Shown here piece by piece: positions 26,171 to 34,094 of a stretch of 64,000 nt of DNA. Location: the NCBI GenBank assembly GCA_026168605.1, contig JAPFDX010000002.1, positions 1-64,000 on the forward strand, in the 5' to 3' direction. Both the position numbers and the translations under genes were made by a program. Position 1 is the first letter of the stretch. Every line of letters starts with the position of its first letter. The notes beneath the pieces were generated by a model. That model ran no database searches. It worked only from the letters and a program-made list of their open reading frames with translations, and had not been told where the DNA came from. The stretch is from Roseburia sp. (GTDB taxonomy: Bacteria; Bacillota; Clostridia; Lachnospirales; Lachnospiraceae).

Positions 26171-27528
26171 TACCAGTTCTCAATATCTCTTTTTGCCGGG
26201 TTATCGAGCAGTTTTCCGTCCTCGTCAAACCGCGAGCCGTGGCACGGACAGTCCCAGCTCCTCTCCTGCGGATTCCATTCCAGCTCGCAGCCCATATGCG
26301 GACAGCGCGGGCGGCAGAACAATCCGCGCACCAGTCCCTTCACGCTCATCCCCACGTCTGTCAGAAAATCCCGGATCCCGGCGCGAACGCAGAGTCTCTG
26401 CGGAGAGAACAGCTTTCGGTACGGATTTTCCACGCCGCACAGCTCGTCCCGCAGCAGCAGCGCCGCGACCATGGCGGACGTCATCCCCCACTTCTGAAAT
26501 CCCGTCGCCACATAAAGATGCGGCGTGAACACGGAGTATCGCCCGATCAGCGGTATTCCGTCATGCGGCATACAGTCCTGCGCCGACCAGCGCGCCACCT
26601 CCCTGCAGTCAGGATAATAATATTTCGCCTTCTCCAAAAGCGCTTCATACGCCCCGCACTGCTTTGCCTCGCCCGTGCGGTGACCGCCGCCGCCAAACAG
26701 CAGGACGTCCCCCGCCTGCCGCAGGGAAATGCCATCCTCATCCACGCCATAATACATCCCCCGGATGTCGTCACAGCCGGAGAGCGCCAGAACATAGCTG
26801 CGCTCCTGATGCTGGCGCAGGAAATAAAATCCCGGCACATTCCGAAACGGATAATGTGTCGCCGCCACGACATTTTCCGCCAGAAACACGCCCGCATCCG
26901 TCAGCACCTGGCTGCCGTGGACCGCACGCACCATCGTGTGCTCCCGTATCTCAAATCCCGCCGCGATGTGCCGGAGAAATTCCAGCGGGGAAAACTGTGC
27001 CTGACCGCCGAAGCGCACCGCCCCCTCCACCGGAAACGGCAGTTCCGTCTCCGTTGTGAAGGTGGCGTCGATCCCGAGGGACGCCGCCGCTTTTGCCTCC
27101 TCTCTCAGCACAGTTCCCTCTTTCCTTGTATACAGAAATGCCGGAACGCGCGCAAACTGACAGTCGATCTGCTCCTTTTTAACGAGCTTTTCATAGGAAA
27201 GAATCGCCTCCTCATTCGCCTTCGCATACAGAAGCGCCCGCTTTTTTCCGGCTTTTTGTATCAGGGTACTGTATTTGATGCCGTGCTGACTCGTGATCTT
27301 CGCAGTCGTCCGCTCCGTCTGCCCGGACGCCACGGTCTTTGCTTCCAGCACCAGCACGCGCCTGCCGCTCTCCTTCAGATAGTACGCTGTCAGCAGCCCC
27401 GCCATCCCCGCGCCGACAACGATCACATCGTACGGCACATCATTTCCCTTCTCCGCTCCCGGCGCCGCCGCTTCACTGTTTCCGTCCGGCGGCAGGCTGT
27501 TTGTCTGTTTTCTCCAGTATGATTCCAT
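26170..27528 (-). CDS. FAD-dependent oxidoreductase with C-terminal Rieske domain
   Basis: 452 aa. The N-terminal Rossmann FAD motif (VIVVGAGMAGLLTAYYL) opens a DAO-type amine/glycine-oxidase-like body of about 370 residues. The C-terminal Rieske [2Fe-2S] domain has its ligand pairs CPH and CPCH (C-x-H...C-x-x-H). This fusion is known in Bacillus and clostridial proteins of unsettled substrate. It overlaps the AGCS amino-acid symporter start by one base, so the two are probably coupled, and an amino-acid-derived substrate is conceivable. That link is inference. Confidence 0.88.
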   Translation of the reverse strand: MESYWRKQTNSLPPDGNSEAAAPGAEKGNDVPYDVIVVGAGMAGLLTAYYLKESGRRVLVLEAKTVASGQTERTTAKITSQHGIKYSTLIQKAGKKRALLYAKANEEAILSYEKLVKKEQIDCQFARVPAFLYTRKEGTVLREEAKAAASLGIDATFTTETELPFPVEGAVRFGGQAQFSPLEFLRHIAAGFEIREHTMVRAVHGSQVLTDAGVFLAENVVAATHYPFRNVPGFYFLRQHQERSYVLALSGCDDIRGMYYGVDEDGISLRQAGDVLLFGGGGHRTGEAKQCGAYEALLEKAKYYYPDCREVARWSAQDCMPHDGIPLIGRYSVFTPHLYVATGFQKWGMTSAMVAALLLRDELCGVENPYRKLFSPQRLCVRAGIRDFLTDVGMSVKGLVRGLFCRPRCPHMGCELEWNPQERSWDCPCHGSRFDEDGKLLDNPAKRDIENW

Positions 27529-27601
27529 GAAAAATCCTCGGTTCGCTTTTTGGTTTAGTATGCGCCGGATGCCGGGGAATATGCGCCGTTCTTTTCCACC
27601 C

Positions 27602-27629
27602 TTGCATTTTCCTGGAAGTATGGTAGAAT
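27602..27629 (+). promoter_or_regulatory. Promoter upstream of the DUF2726 gene
   Basis: TTGCAT (27602-27607), a 16-bp spacer and TAGAAT (27624-27629). The transcript would begin just before the hairpin at 27642. Confidence 0.6.
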
Positions 27630-27641
27630 GGACTTATAAAC

Positions 27642-27679
27642 AAAACCGGACAAAGTATTTTTCTGTCCGGTTTTGTTTT
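27642..27679 (+). terminator. Strong hairpin with T-run close behind a promoter
   Basis: AAAACCGGACA (27642-27652) pairs perfectly with TGTCCGGTTTT (27664-27674) and is followed by GTTTT. It has the form of an intrinsic terminator on both strands. It lies right at the predicted 5' end of the transcript from the promoter at 27602, so it may produce a very short RNA, attenuate the downstream gene, or simply separate the divergent units. Confidence 0.7.
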
Positions 27680-27704
27680 GCAATAACATACTACATATAT
27701 AATC

Positions 27705-27756
27705 ATGGTGTTGGAGCGAAAAGACTTTTCCAAACTGGCTTTGCCCGCAACACCAT
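27705..27756 (+). repeat. Inverted repeat in the DUF2726 leader
   Basis: ATGGTGTTG (27705-27713) and CAACACCAT (27748-27756) are a perfect 9-bp dyad separated by 34 bases that can hold two small hairpins (GAAA..TTTC and GGC-TTT-GCC). As RNA this is a small three-way junction ending 20 nt before the ATG. A TATAAT at 27698-27703 overlaps its edge, so a DNA operator is an alternative. No known riboswitch family recognised. Confidence 0.5.
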
Positions 27757-27776
27757 AATCATATCAGGAGGAAATC

Positions 27777-28415
27777 ATGCAGCGCATTACAACCGAACTT
27801 TTATTTGCCTTTCTCATCCCCGCCACCTATGTGGTTCTTTTTGTCCGGATCCTGTATCTGAAAAGCAGTCTGACAAAGGAGAAAAAAGGATGTCCAACAG
27901 CGGAGCTCACGCACACTCCATCCGATTTCTATTCTGCCAAAAGCTCCTGCTTAAGCAGAAACGAAGCCCTGATGTTTCATTATTTGAACACGGCGCTCAC
28001 GCGCCTGGTCCCCAATCCCGTCGACCGAAAAAATTATCATGTGTTTCCGCAGGTGCCGCTCTCTTCCATGATCCGGACCCGCAGGGAGCTCTGCACCCGC
28101 ACCCATTCGTGGGAAGCCGCCGGAAACAGTTATATCTCCGGAAGCATCGATTTTGTGATCTGCTACTGCTACGCGGTCGGCAATATCTACCAGTACAAAC
28201 CGCTGCTTTTGATCGAACTGGACGGGCTCTCAAACGCTCTGTACGAGGCAGAACCACAGAAAAAACAGATGGAAAATGACGCCTTTGACGACACGCTCTT
28301 CTCGGATTTGAACCTTCCCTTTTGCAGGTTTACCCTAAATGAAAGCTCCAGTCATTCGGATCTGCCCAAGGTCTGTGAGATGCTCCGCAAACAGCTCCCT
28401 GCAAATGTGCATTGA
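27777..28415 (+). CDS. DUF2726 domain protein with N-terminal membrane helix
   Basis: 212 aa. One membrane helix (about 8-28) is followed by a DUF2726 module: LSRNEALMFHYLN, VFPQVPLSSMI, SIDFVIC, then PLLLIELDG and the NDAFDDTLFSDLNLPFCRF end. The order resembles restriction-endonuclease-like (PD-(D/E)xK) folds, with IDFV..IELDG at the catalytic position. Actual nuclease activity is unproven for the family. AGGAGG lies six bases upstream. Its TGA stop lies inside the -35 of the blaI promoter, so it is directly adjacent to, but not obviously part of, the beta-lactam locus. Confidence 0.8.
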   Translation: MQRITTELLFAFLIPATYVVLFVRILYLKSSLTKEKKGCPTAELTHTPSDFYSAKSSCLSRNEALMFHYLNTALTRLVPNPVDRKNYHVFPQVPLSSMIRTRRELCTRTHSWEAAGNSYISGSIDFVICYCYAVGNIYQYKPLLLIELDGLSNALYEAEPQKKQMENDAFDDTLFSDLNLPFCRFTLNESSSHSDLPKVCEMLRKQLPANVH

Positions 28416-28440
28416 CAAGCATGGGCATTATGCCTATACT
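28412..28440 (+). promoter_or_regulatory. Promoter of blaI-blaR1
   Basis: TTGACA (28412-28417), a 17-bp spacer and TATACT (28435-28440): a near-consensus promoter. The TGA stop of the preceding gene (28413-28415) is embedded in the -35. Confidence 0.9.
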
Positions 28441-28445
28441 ATTTT

Positions 28446-28463
28446 TATTACACACGTAAGATT
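28446..28463 (+). promoter_or_regulatory. BlaI-type operator O1
   Basis: TATTACACACGTAAGATT covers the predicted start site of blaI. The core TTAC-N4-GTAA is a dyad. The same 18-mer, differing only at the three central bases, occurs twice at the promoter of the convergent PBP gene, which marks it as the BlaI binding site. Confidence 0.85.
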
Positions 28464-28477
28464 TTGGAGGATTTGAA

Positions 28478-28852
28478 ATGGGTAAGCTGCCGCAGATTTC
28501 CGAAGCTGAGTTTGAGGTGATGAAGATCGTATGGAAGTACGCGCCGATCAGCACCAATGAAATCACAGAAAAATTATTGCAGACGACAAGCTGGAGTCCA
28601 AAGACGATACAGACTCTCATCAAACGTCTTGTGACAAAAGGGGCTCTCACTTATGAAAAACAGAGCCGTGTGTTTGTCTATACCCCGCTGATAAAAGAAA
28701 ACGAGTATATTGACCAGAAAAGTAGTTCTTTTTTGAACCGCTATTATAACGGGGATATCACAGCCATGCTGTCCGCCTACATCGAAAATGACAGGCTATC
28801 CGAGACAGAGATCGACTCTCTCCGCTCCCTCTTGTCAAAAAAGTCCAGATAG
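28478..28852 (+). CDS. blaI: BlaI/MecI-family repressor
   Basis: 124 aa, the family's usual length. A winged helix (LPQISEAEFEVMKIVWKYAPISTNEI...SWSPKTIQTLIKRLVTKGAL) is followed by a helical dimerisation tail. In the known systems BlaI holds the promoter until the sensor protease triggers its cleavage. Here the operator overlaps its own start site and two more copies lie at the PBP promoter. The gap to the sensor gene is 12 bp. TTGGAGG upstream is a good binding site. Confidence 0.95.
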   Translation: MGKLPQISEAEFEVMKIVWKYAPISTNEITEKLLQTTSWSPKTIQTLIKRLVTKGALTYEKQSRVFVYTPLIKENEYIDQKSSSFLNRYYNGDITAMLSAYIENDRLSETEIDSLRSLLSKKSR

Positions 28853-28864
28853 GGAGGGATGTGC

Positions 28865-30667
28865 ATGGCTGATTTTATGATCCGTTTTTTGATCTGCAAT
28901 CTCGTTCTCGGCGGCATCATCGGTATCCTTCTTGCAGCAAAGCGGCTATTCAGGAACAGCCTTTCTTCCCGGATGCAGTACCAACTGTGTTTTCTGCTGC
29001 TCGGACTCTTGGCGGTTCCATTTTTGCCGTTCCCCCTCACCGGGTTTTCGCAGATAGCTTCGTGGCTTGGCAGGTTCAAAAACTCCCCCGCTGACGCAAC
29101 CGGCATGGAGGAGACTGTGAGAACTTATGCGAGTGGAAATGCAGACTGGATGAACGACTTTACCCTCTCGGTAAACAGCGAAATACCGCCCGTTGCCGGG
29201 TACCTGCTGTTTACGGTATGGATCGTGGGCATTCTCGCAATGCTGGCACTGATGATAAAATCCGCGCTCCGGCTGCGCACTCTGGAACAATCGGCTCTTC
29301 CGCTTCAAAACAAGAAAGTCCGCAGCCTCTACCGGCGCTGTCTGGACGAGATGGGGATCCACAGAGAAATTCCCTTGTACAGCACCGCATTTTTACAGTC
29401 TCCGGTGATCGTGGGATTTTTAAAACCGCGCATTTATCTGCCGATCCATCTGATTGCGGAGACTGCAGAATCCGATCTGCGGTATATGCTGCTGCATGAA
29501 CTGTCGCACTATAAACACAGGGATGCGGTTGGCGGTTTCCTGATGAATCTCGCCGGAGTGGTGTACTGGTTTCACCCTCTCGTGTGGTACGCGCTGGAGG
29601 AAATGCGCAGTGACCGGGAGATCGCCTGCGACACTTCGGTCTTAAAAATGCTGGGGGAGGACGCCTGCGAGGATTACGGCAATACGCTGATCAACTTTGC
29701 AGAAAAGATGTCACGCACACCCTTCCCGTTTGCCGTCAGCCTTGGCGGTAGCATGAAGCAAATGCGGCGGCGTATTGTAAATATCGCCTCCTATGAGAAG
29801 CCAACTTTTGCCAAAAGTCTAAGAGGCATGGCGGCGTTTGTGCTCACTGCCGCTCTCCTCCTGGGGCTTACGCCCTTTGTCTCCACCTATGCGGCAGACC
29901 AGAGCCGCTACCGGTGGGAGGTTCCAAAAGAACGCGTTTCCACAAAAGATTTTCAGGAACAGTTCGGCGCATACAGCGGCAGCTTTGTCCTCTACGATCT
30001 AAAAAACGACCACTGGCTCGTCAGCGACAAAGAGCAGGCGGTTACACGGGTAGCCCCGGATTCGACCTACAAGATCTATGACGCTCTGTTTGCCCTTGAC
30101 GCGGGGATCATCTCCCCGGAGCGCACACAGATCGCCTGGGATCAGACAGCATATCCGTTTGAAGCGTGGAATACCGACCAGACCTTAAACTCTGCGATGG
30201 CTTCCTCCGTCAACTGGTATTTCCAGTCTCTGGACAGACAGATGGGCAGATCCGCCCTGCAATCTTATATCCGGTCCACAGGCTATGGCAATCAGGATAT
30301 CCACGGAGACCTTTCCTCCTACTGGTCGGAATCCACATTAAAGATTTCTGCGGTTGAGCAGGTGGAGCTTCTGGCTGCCCTGTACCAAAACGATCTCCCC
30401 TTTGCCGCAGAGCATATCGCCGCTGTCAAAGACTCTATCCGTCTGTTCTCCTCCGACGCCGGAACTTTTTATGGGAAAACCGGAACGGGGCAGATCGACG
30501 GACAGGACGTAAACGGCTGGTTTGTCGGCTTTCTCGAGACTGCGGAGCACACATATTTTTTTGCGACAAACATCCGCGCCAAACATTCCGCCACCGGGAG
30601 CGCCGCCACACAGCTCACCATGGAAATCCTCGCAGATCTCCGTCTATGGGAGCAGGACACAGACTGA
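28865..30667 (+). CDS. blaR1: BlaR1/MecR1-type sensor protease
   Basis: 600 aa. The N-terminal M56 metallopeptidase membrane domain has the zinc motif HELSH at 211-215. After a further membrane helix comes an extracellular penicillin-sensor domain of the class D type, with active-site S400 in STYK, SVN in the middle and KTG at 538-540. All three acyl-enzyme motifs are intact. Start at 28865 (GGGAGGG seven bases upstream); the ATG at 28859 is too close. Its stop abuts, with no gap, the stop of the convergent PBP gene. Role: beta-lactam acylation outside triggers inactivation of BlaI inside. Confidence 0.95.
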   Translation: MADFMIRFLICNLVLGGIIGILLAAKRLFRNSLSSRMQYQLCFLLLGLLAVPFLPFPLTGFSQIASWLGRFKNSPADATGMEETVRTYASGNADWMNDFTLSVNSEIPPVAGYLLFTVWIVGILAMLALMIKSALRLRTLEQSALPLQNKKVRSLYRRCLDEMGIHREIPLYSTAFLQSPVIVGFLKPRIYLPIHLIAETAESDLRYMLLHELSHYKHRDAVGGFLMNLAGVVYWFHPLVWYALEEMRSDREIACDTSVLKMLGEDACEDYGNTLINFAEKMSRTPFPFAVSLGGSMKQMRRRIVNIASYEKPTFAKSLRGMAAFVLTAALLLGLTPFVSTYAADQSRYRWEVPKERVSTKDFQEQFGAYSGSFVLYDLKNDHWLVSDKEQAVTRVAPDSTYKIYDALFALDAGIISPERTQIAWDQTAYPFEAWNTDQTLNSAMASSVNWYFQSLDRQMGRSALQSYIRSTGYGNQDIHGDLSSYWSESTLKISAVEQVELLAALYQNDLPFAAEHIAAVKDSIRLFSSDAGTFYGKTGTGQIDGQDVNGWFVGFLETAEHTYFFATNIRAKHSATGSAATQLTMEILADLRLWEQDTD

Positions 30668-33600
30668 TCAGTCCCCTCCGTACTGTTCTTCCCACTCCGC
30701 TGCCGTCAGGCGTGGCGTATGCCATGTCCCGGCTCCCTCTTCCCAGGGGGATGTGATCCTGTTGGAGACATACTGCACGCCCCCGTCCCCGAGCGGACGT
30801 ACCACGACCTCGTGGGTATACACGCTCGAATCCCCGGCATAGGGAAAGACCGCGGAAACCATGAGCGTGATCGTCCCGTCACTGTTTTCCGTAAAACCGG
30901 TGACCTCCGGATACGGATATTCGGGGTACTCCGCTTCCTCAAAGCCCCGCGGCTTATACTCATATGTAACATCCTCACGACAATAGACCGTCTTGGACTG
31001 TAACGTTTCACTGTCGATATTGAAATATGTCATGATCACTTCTTCAAATTCCTCTCCGGGAATCTGATAAACCTCGCACTCCCCCAGATTATTGTCCGGC
31101 ACATAGGGAACATACCGCCCGTACATTTTTTCATAAAAAATATCATACAGATCGTAGAAATCCAGATCGCCAAAATCATTTTCATCCCAGTCGGTGAGAA
31201 ACATATTGTTGCGCTCGTAACCGACCGGAAGAATGTATCTGCGGTTTAGCTCCCTGCACGTCTCATCCAGAGGTTTCACCCGCAGCGCCGTGTATTCCTC
31301 CGCCCCACTCAGCGTGAGCGCATACAGTTCTTCCAGAAAGTAGGTCCCGGAAAACATCAGATAGCCTTCCTCCGTATAATTCCAGTTTGACGCCGGATAG
31401 TTTTGGGGACTGCCTCTTTGGAGCATCCCATTTTCGTACTTGCAGTAGCTTCTGGTCACGTCGATCTTTCCCTCTCCTGCCTGCAGGTCATACTCCACAA
31501 ATCCCCCCACATCGTCCACCTGAAAGACCGTGACCTCCGCCTCCTCCCCCGAAGCTGCCGCCTCACAAAATTCCTCTACCTGCCCGGACTCCACCATATC
31601 CACCTGGTTTCTGCTGTCGACAGCCGGATAGCCGTATGCTCCAAATCGGTTGACGATACTGCGGACCGCCTCAAGGTCGTCCGTTTTATCTCCCCTTGCA
31701 GCTTCCTCATATAGATCAAGCAAAACCATCTTGTCTTTTTCCACAACATAGCCGCTGCCTCCCCTCTCTTTGACATCCTCCGTCATGCTGACCAGAAGTA
31801 TCGGCCGCTCCACCGTTTTCTCTGTGGGAAAGACAGCAAACCATCCAAGTTCCGTGCCGGATGTGTCTTCCTTGGACGCCTTGATCTCTGCCGTTCCCGT
31901 CTTTCCCGCCAGTTCCACATCGTCCATGCGGACGGCGTATCCCGTTCCGTCCGGGTCGTTGATCACCTTTTTCATCCCCTCCAGTACCCGGTTTGCCGTT
32001 TCAGCGGAAAATGCCTCCGGTATCCAGTATTCCGCAGCCGCATCCTCCCGGTAGACCAGATACGGCTTAATGATATTTCCTTCGTTGCAGAAAGCGGAAT
32101 AAATACACGCCATATGCAAAGGATTCATCAAAATCTGCCCCTGCCCGTAGCCGCTGTCCGCGAGCTGTATTTCCGTTTCTATGTGCTCCGTGTTGGAATA
32201 CTGCGACTGCGCCATCTGAATTTCAAACGGCAGCTCCTGATGGAATCCGAGCCGTTCCAAAGAGTTCTCCAACTCCTCGGAACCAATTTGCAGCGCCGCC
32301 TTTGCAAAATAAATATTGTCCGAGTAAATCAGCGCGTTTTCCAACGTCACCGGCTCATATGCGTGGAGCGTTGTCACATAATAAGACCCCCACGAGGCGT
32401 CCTTTTGCCAGCTTAATCCCTCACTTCCATAATCCTCTGACGGATCGACCGCTCCCGATTCCAGACCGATGGCTGCCGTGACCGGCTTAAACGCAGAGCC
32501 CGGACACCATACCTGCCGGAAACGGTTGTACATCGGCTGTCTCTCATCTCTGCTTAACTCCTCCCACTGACCATCGGACAATCCCAGGACAAAATCGTTA
32601 CTGTCATAGGACGGCGTGCTCACCAGCGCTAACACCTCCCCGGTATACGGCTGGATCGCTACGGAACAGCTTTCGTCCTCCTGAAACTGCTCATACAAAG
32701 ACATCTGCAGCTCCGCGTCTATCGTGAGCTGTATATCCTCTCCATGCTGTACCGCGGTATAGGCGAGTTCCTCCTTCTCGTTGCCATTGGCATCTACCAT
32801 GTAGATCCGGCTGCCGTTTTGTCCTTTCAGCTCTTTCTCAAACAGCCCCTCGATTCCGCTTCTGCCAATGACACTGGTGGAGGTGTATCCCTCCCCTCTG
32901 TGCTTCGCCAGATCCTCCGCAGTCACGCCCTGCACATAGCCTGTCAGATGCGCCGCCGCTTCCTTTAGCGGGTATTCCCGCACTTCCACATCGGTGATCA
33001 TCACACCGGGAATCTCCAGTAATTTTTGATGTCGCTCCTGCTCCTTTTGTGCCTCTTCGTCCGGCTGGATTTTCATCAGCGCGGTCTCCTCCACTCTTGG
33101 AATTGTCTTAACCGGCACAAAGGAGTCCTCTTTCACCCACTGTGCAGACAGTTTCTTTTCGATTGCCTCCGGCGTGGTTTCCAGAAGCTCCGCGATCTCC
33201 CCCAGCGTTTCCTGCCGGTTTTCCAGTTTACCCGGAACGATCCCCACCGAGGACGCCGTACCCTTCCCCGCAAGAACGCGTCCATTGCGGTCCAGAATCT
33301 CTCCCCGCTCTGCCTGCGTAGTCGAAACCTTCACTTTGTCCCGGGCTGTCAGATTGGGAAAGATCAGCGAATCATCCCAGACCAGCTCATAGCCGTCCTC
33401 CCCTTCGAGGAAATGCACTTCATTTTGAAAGCTGATATTTCCCGCAACCGTATCGAAAGAGGTCTGATAGGTTACCACCGCTTCCTCCTCGTCGTATGCC
33501 AGGATCTCAACGGTCATATTCTGCACCTCGATGCCCTCATAGATGGCGGAATTCCGCTTTATGAAATCCTCCTGACTGATATTTGCAGACGACCCAGTGT

Positions 33601-33823
33601 GCAGCATCGCATACATCTGCTCATACTCCTGCTCCGGGATATACTCCATGTACTGTGTCAAAAGTTCTTCCGGCGTCGTCTGCTCCTCCCGCCGGACCAG
33701 GATGACTGCCAGGCATCCGAGCGCGGCTGACGCGGCGATCCCTGCAATGGCAATGACAGTCCCAGACCTCAGACGTCTGCTTCCTGCTCTGTTCCGTCTG
33801 TATTTGTTTTTTCTTCTCCTCAT
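30668..33823 (-). CDS. MecA_N-type class B penicillin-binding protein with long C-terminal extension
   Basis: 1051 aa. A cytoplasmic basic start and one membrane helix (about 25-45) precede a MecA_N/NTF2-like domain (about 55-150) and the PBP dimerisation domain. The transpeptidase has S443 in SAFK, SDN at 501-503 and KTGT at 641-644. Residues from about 715 to the end (some 335) form an extra acidic, Tyr-rich extracellular region that I do not recognise from MecA and that class B PBPs normally lack. Start MRRRKNK has CGGAGG upstream. With two BlaI operators at its promoters it is predicted to be a beta-lactam-inducible, low-affinity PBP. Confidence 0.93.
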   Translation of the reverse strand: MRRRKNKYRRNRAGSRRLRSGTVIAIAGIAASAALGCLAVILVRREEQTTPEELLTQYMEYIPEQEYEQMYAMLHTGSSANISQEDFIKRNSAIYEGIEVQNMTVEILAYDEEEAVVTYQTSFDTVAGNISFQNEVHFLEGEDGYELVWDDSLIFPNLTARDKVKVSTTQAERGEILDRNGRVLAGKGTASSVGIVPGKLENRQETLGEIAELLETTPEAIEKKLSAQWVKEDSFVPVKTIPRVEETALMKIQPDEEAQKEQERHQKLLEIPGVMITDVEVREYPLKEAAAHLTGYVQGVTAEDLAKHRGEGYTSTSVIGRSGIEGLFEKELKGQNGSRIYMVDANGNEKEELAYTAVQHGEDIQLTIDAELQMSLYEQFQEDESCSVAIQPYTGEVLALVSTPSYDSNDFVLGLSDGQWEELSRDERQPMYNRFRQVWCPGSAFKPVTAAIGLESGAVDPSEDYGSEGLSWQKDASWGSYYVTTLHAYEPVTLENALIYSDNIYFAKAALQIGSEELENSLERLGFHQELPFEIQMAQSQYSNTEHIETEIQLADSGYGQGQILMNPLHMACIYSAFCNEGNIIKPYLVYREDAAAEYWIPEAFSAETANRVLEGMKKVINDPDGTGYAVRMDDVELAGKTGTAEIKASKEDTSGTELGWFAVFPTEKTVERPILLVSMTEDVKERGGSGYVVEKDKMVLLDLYEEAARGDKTDDLEAVRSIVNRFGAYGYPAVDSRNQVDMVESGQVEEFCEAAASGEEAEVTVFQVDDVGGFVEYDLQAGEGKIDVTRSYCKYENGMLQRGSPQNYPASNWNYTEEGYLMFSGTYFLEELYALTLSGAEEYTALRVKPLDETCRELNRRYILPVGYERNNMFLTDWDENDFGDLDFYDLYDIFYEKMYGRYVPYVPDNNLGECEVYQIPGEEFEEVIMTYFNIDSETLQSKTVYCREDVTYEYKPRGFEEAEYPEYPYPEVTGFTENSDGTITLMVSAVFPYAGDSSVYTHEVVVRPLGDGGVQYVSNRITSPWEEGAGTWHTPRLTAAEWEEQYGGD

Positions 33824-33864
33824 ACTGACCTCCGTTTTATTTTTCTGTACGGTATTGGCTTTAA

Positions 33865-33892
33865 ATATTACAAGAGTAAGATTTAAGACCAA
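33865..33892 (-). promoter_or_regulatory. PBP promoter P2 (proximal)
   Basis: Minus strand: TTGGTC (33887-33892), a 16-bp spacer and TAATAT (33865-33870). The -10 and the spacer carry operator O2. Confidence 0.6.
33866..33883 (+). promoter_or_regulatory. BlaI-type operator O2
   Basis: TATTACAAGAGTAAGATT on the plus strand, 15 of 18 bases identical in all three copies. It covers the -10 and spacer of the proximal PBP promoter. Confidence 0.85.
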
Positions 33893-33925
33893 AAAATATA
33901 TGGGTGTACCGGTAAATTCGTTTAA

Positions 33926-33954
33926 ATATTACACTGGTAAGATTTATAAATCAA
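33926..33954 (-). promoter_or_regulatory. PBP promoter P1 (distal)
   Basis: Minus strand: TTGATT (33949-33954), a 17-bp spacer and TAATAT (33926-33931). O3 sits on the -10 and spacer. The promoter-operator block is repeated 61 bp further on as P2. Confidence 0.75.
33927..33944 (+). promoter_or_regulatory. BlaI-type operator O3
   Basis: TATTACACTGGTAAGATT, placed between the -35 and -10 of the distal PBP promoter, an ideal repressor position. Confidence 0.87.
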
Positions 33955-33972
33955 GTGTTTTCTATAAAAAGC

Positions 33973-34003
33973 TTGACCACAATATCTTTCTGTGTATTAT
34001 AAT
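33973..34003 (+). promoter_or_regulatory. Possible promoter of the Cof-type HAD gene
   Basis: TTGACC (33973-33978) and TATAAT (33998-34003) with a long 19-bp spacer, divergent from the PBP promoters. Confidence 0.45.
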
Positions 34004-34094
34004 AAGCAAAAACAACGTGTGCCGAAACGCTGCACCCAATCTGGGGCTATCCTGTGTTTCCTCACGATAAGTCACTTCAAACATGGAGGAATTT

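Noticed and set aside
26149..27522. 457-aa plus-strand frame over the Rieske gene
   Set aside because: Antisense shadow; the minus-strand frame has FAD and Rieske motifs.
27698..27703. TATAAT as the main promoter of the DUF2726 gene
   Set aside because: There is no acceptable -35 at 16-18 bp and it would start transcription inside the dyad; the promoter at 27602-27629 is better, though this is not settled.
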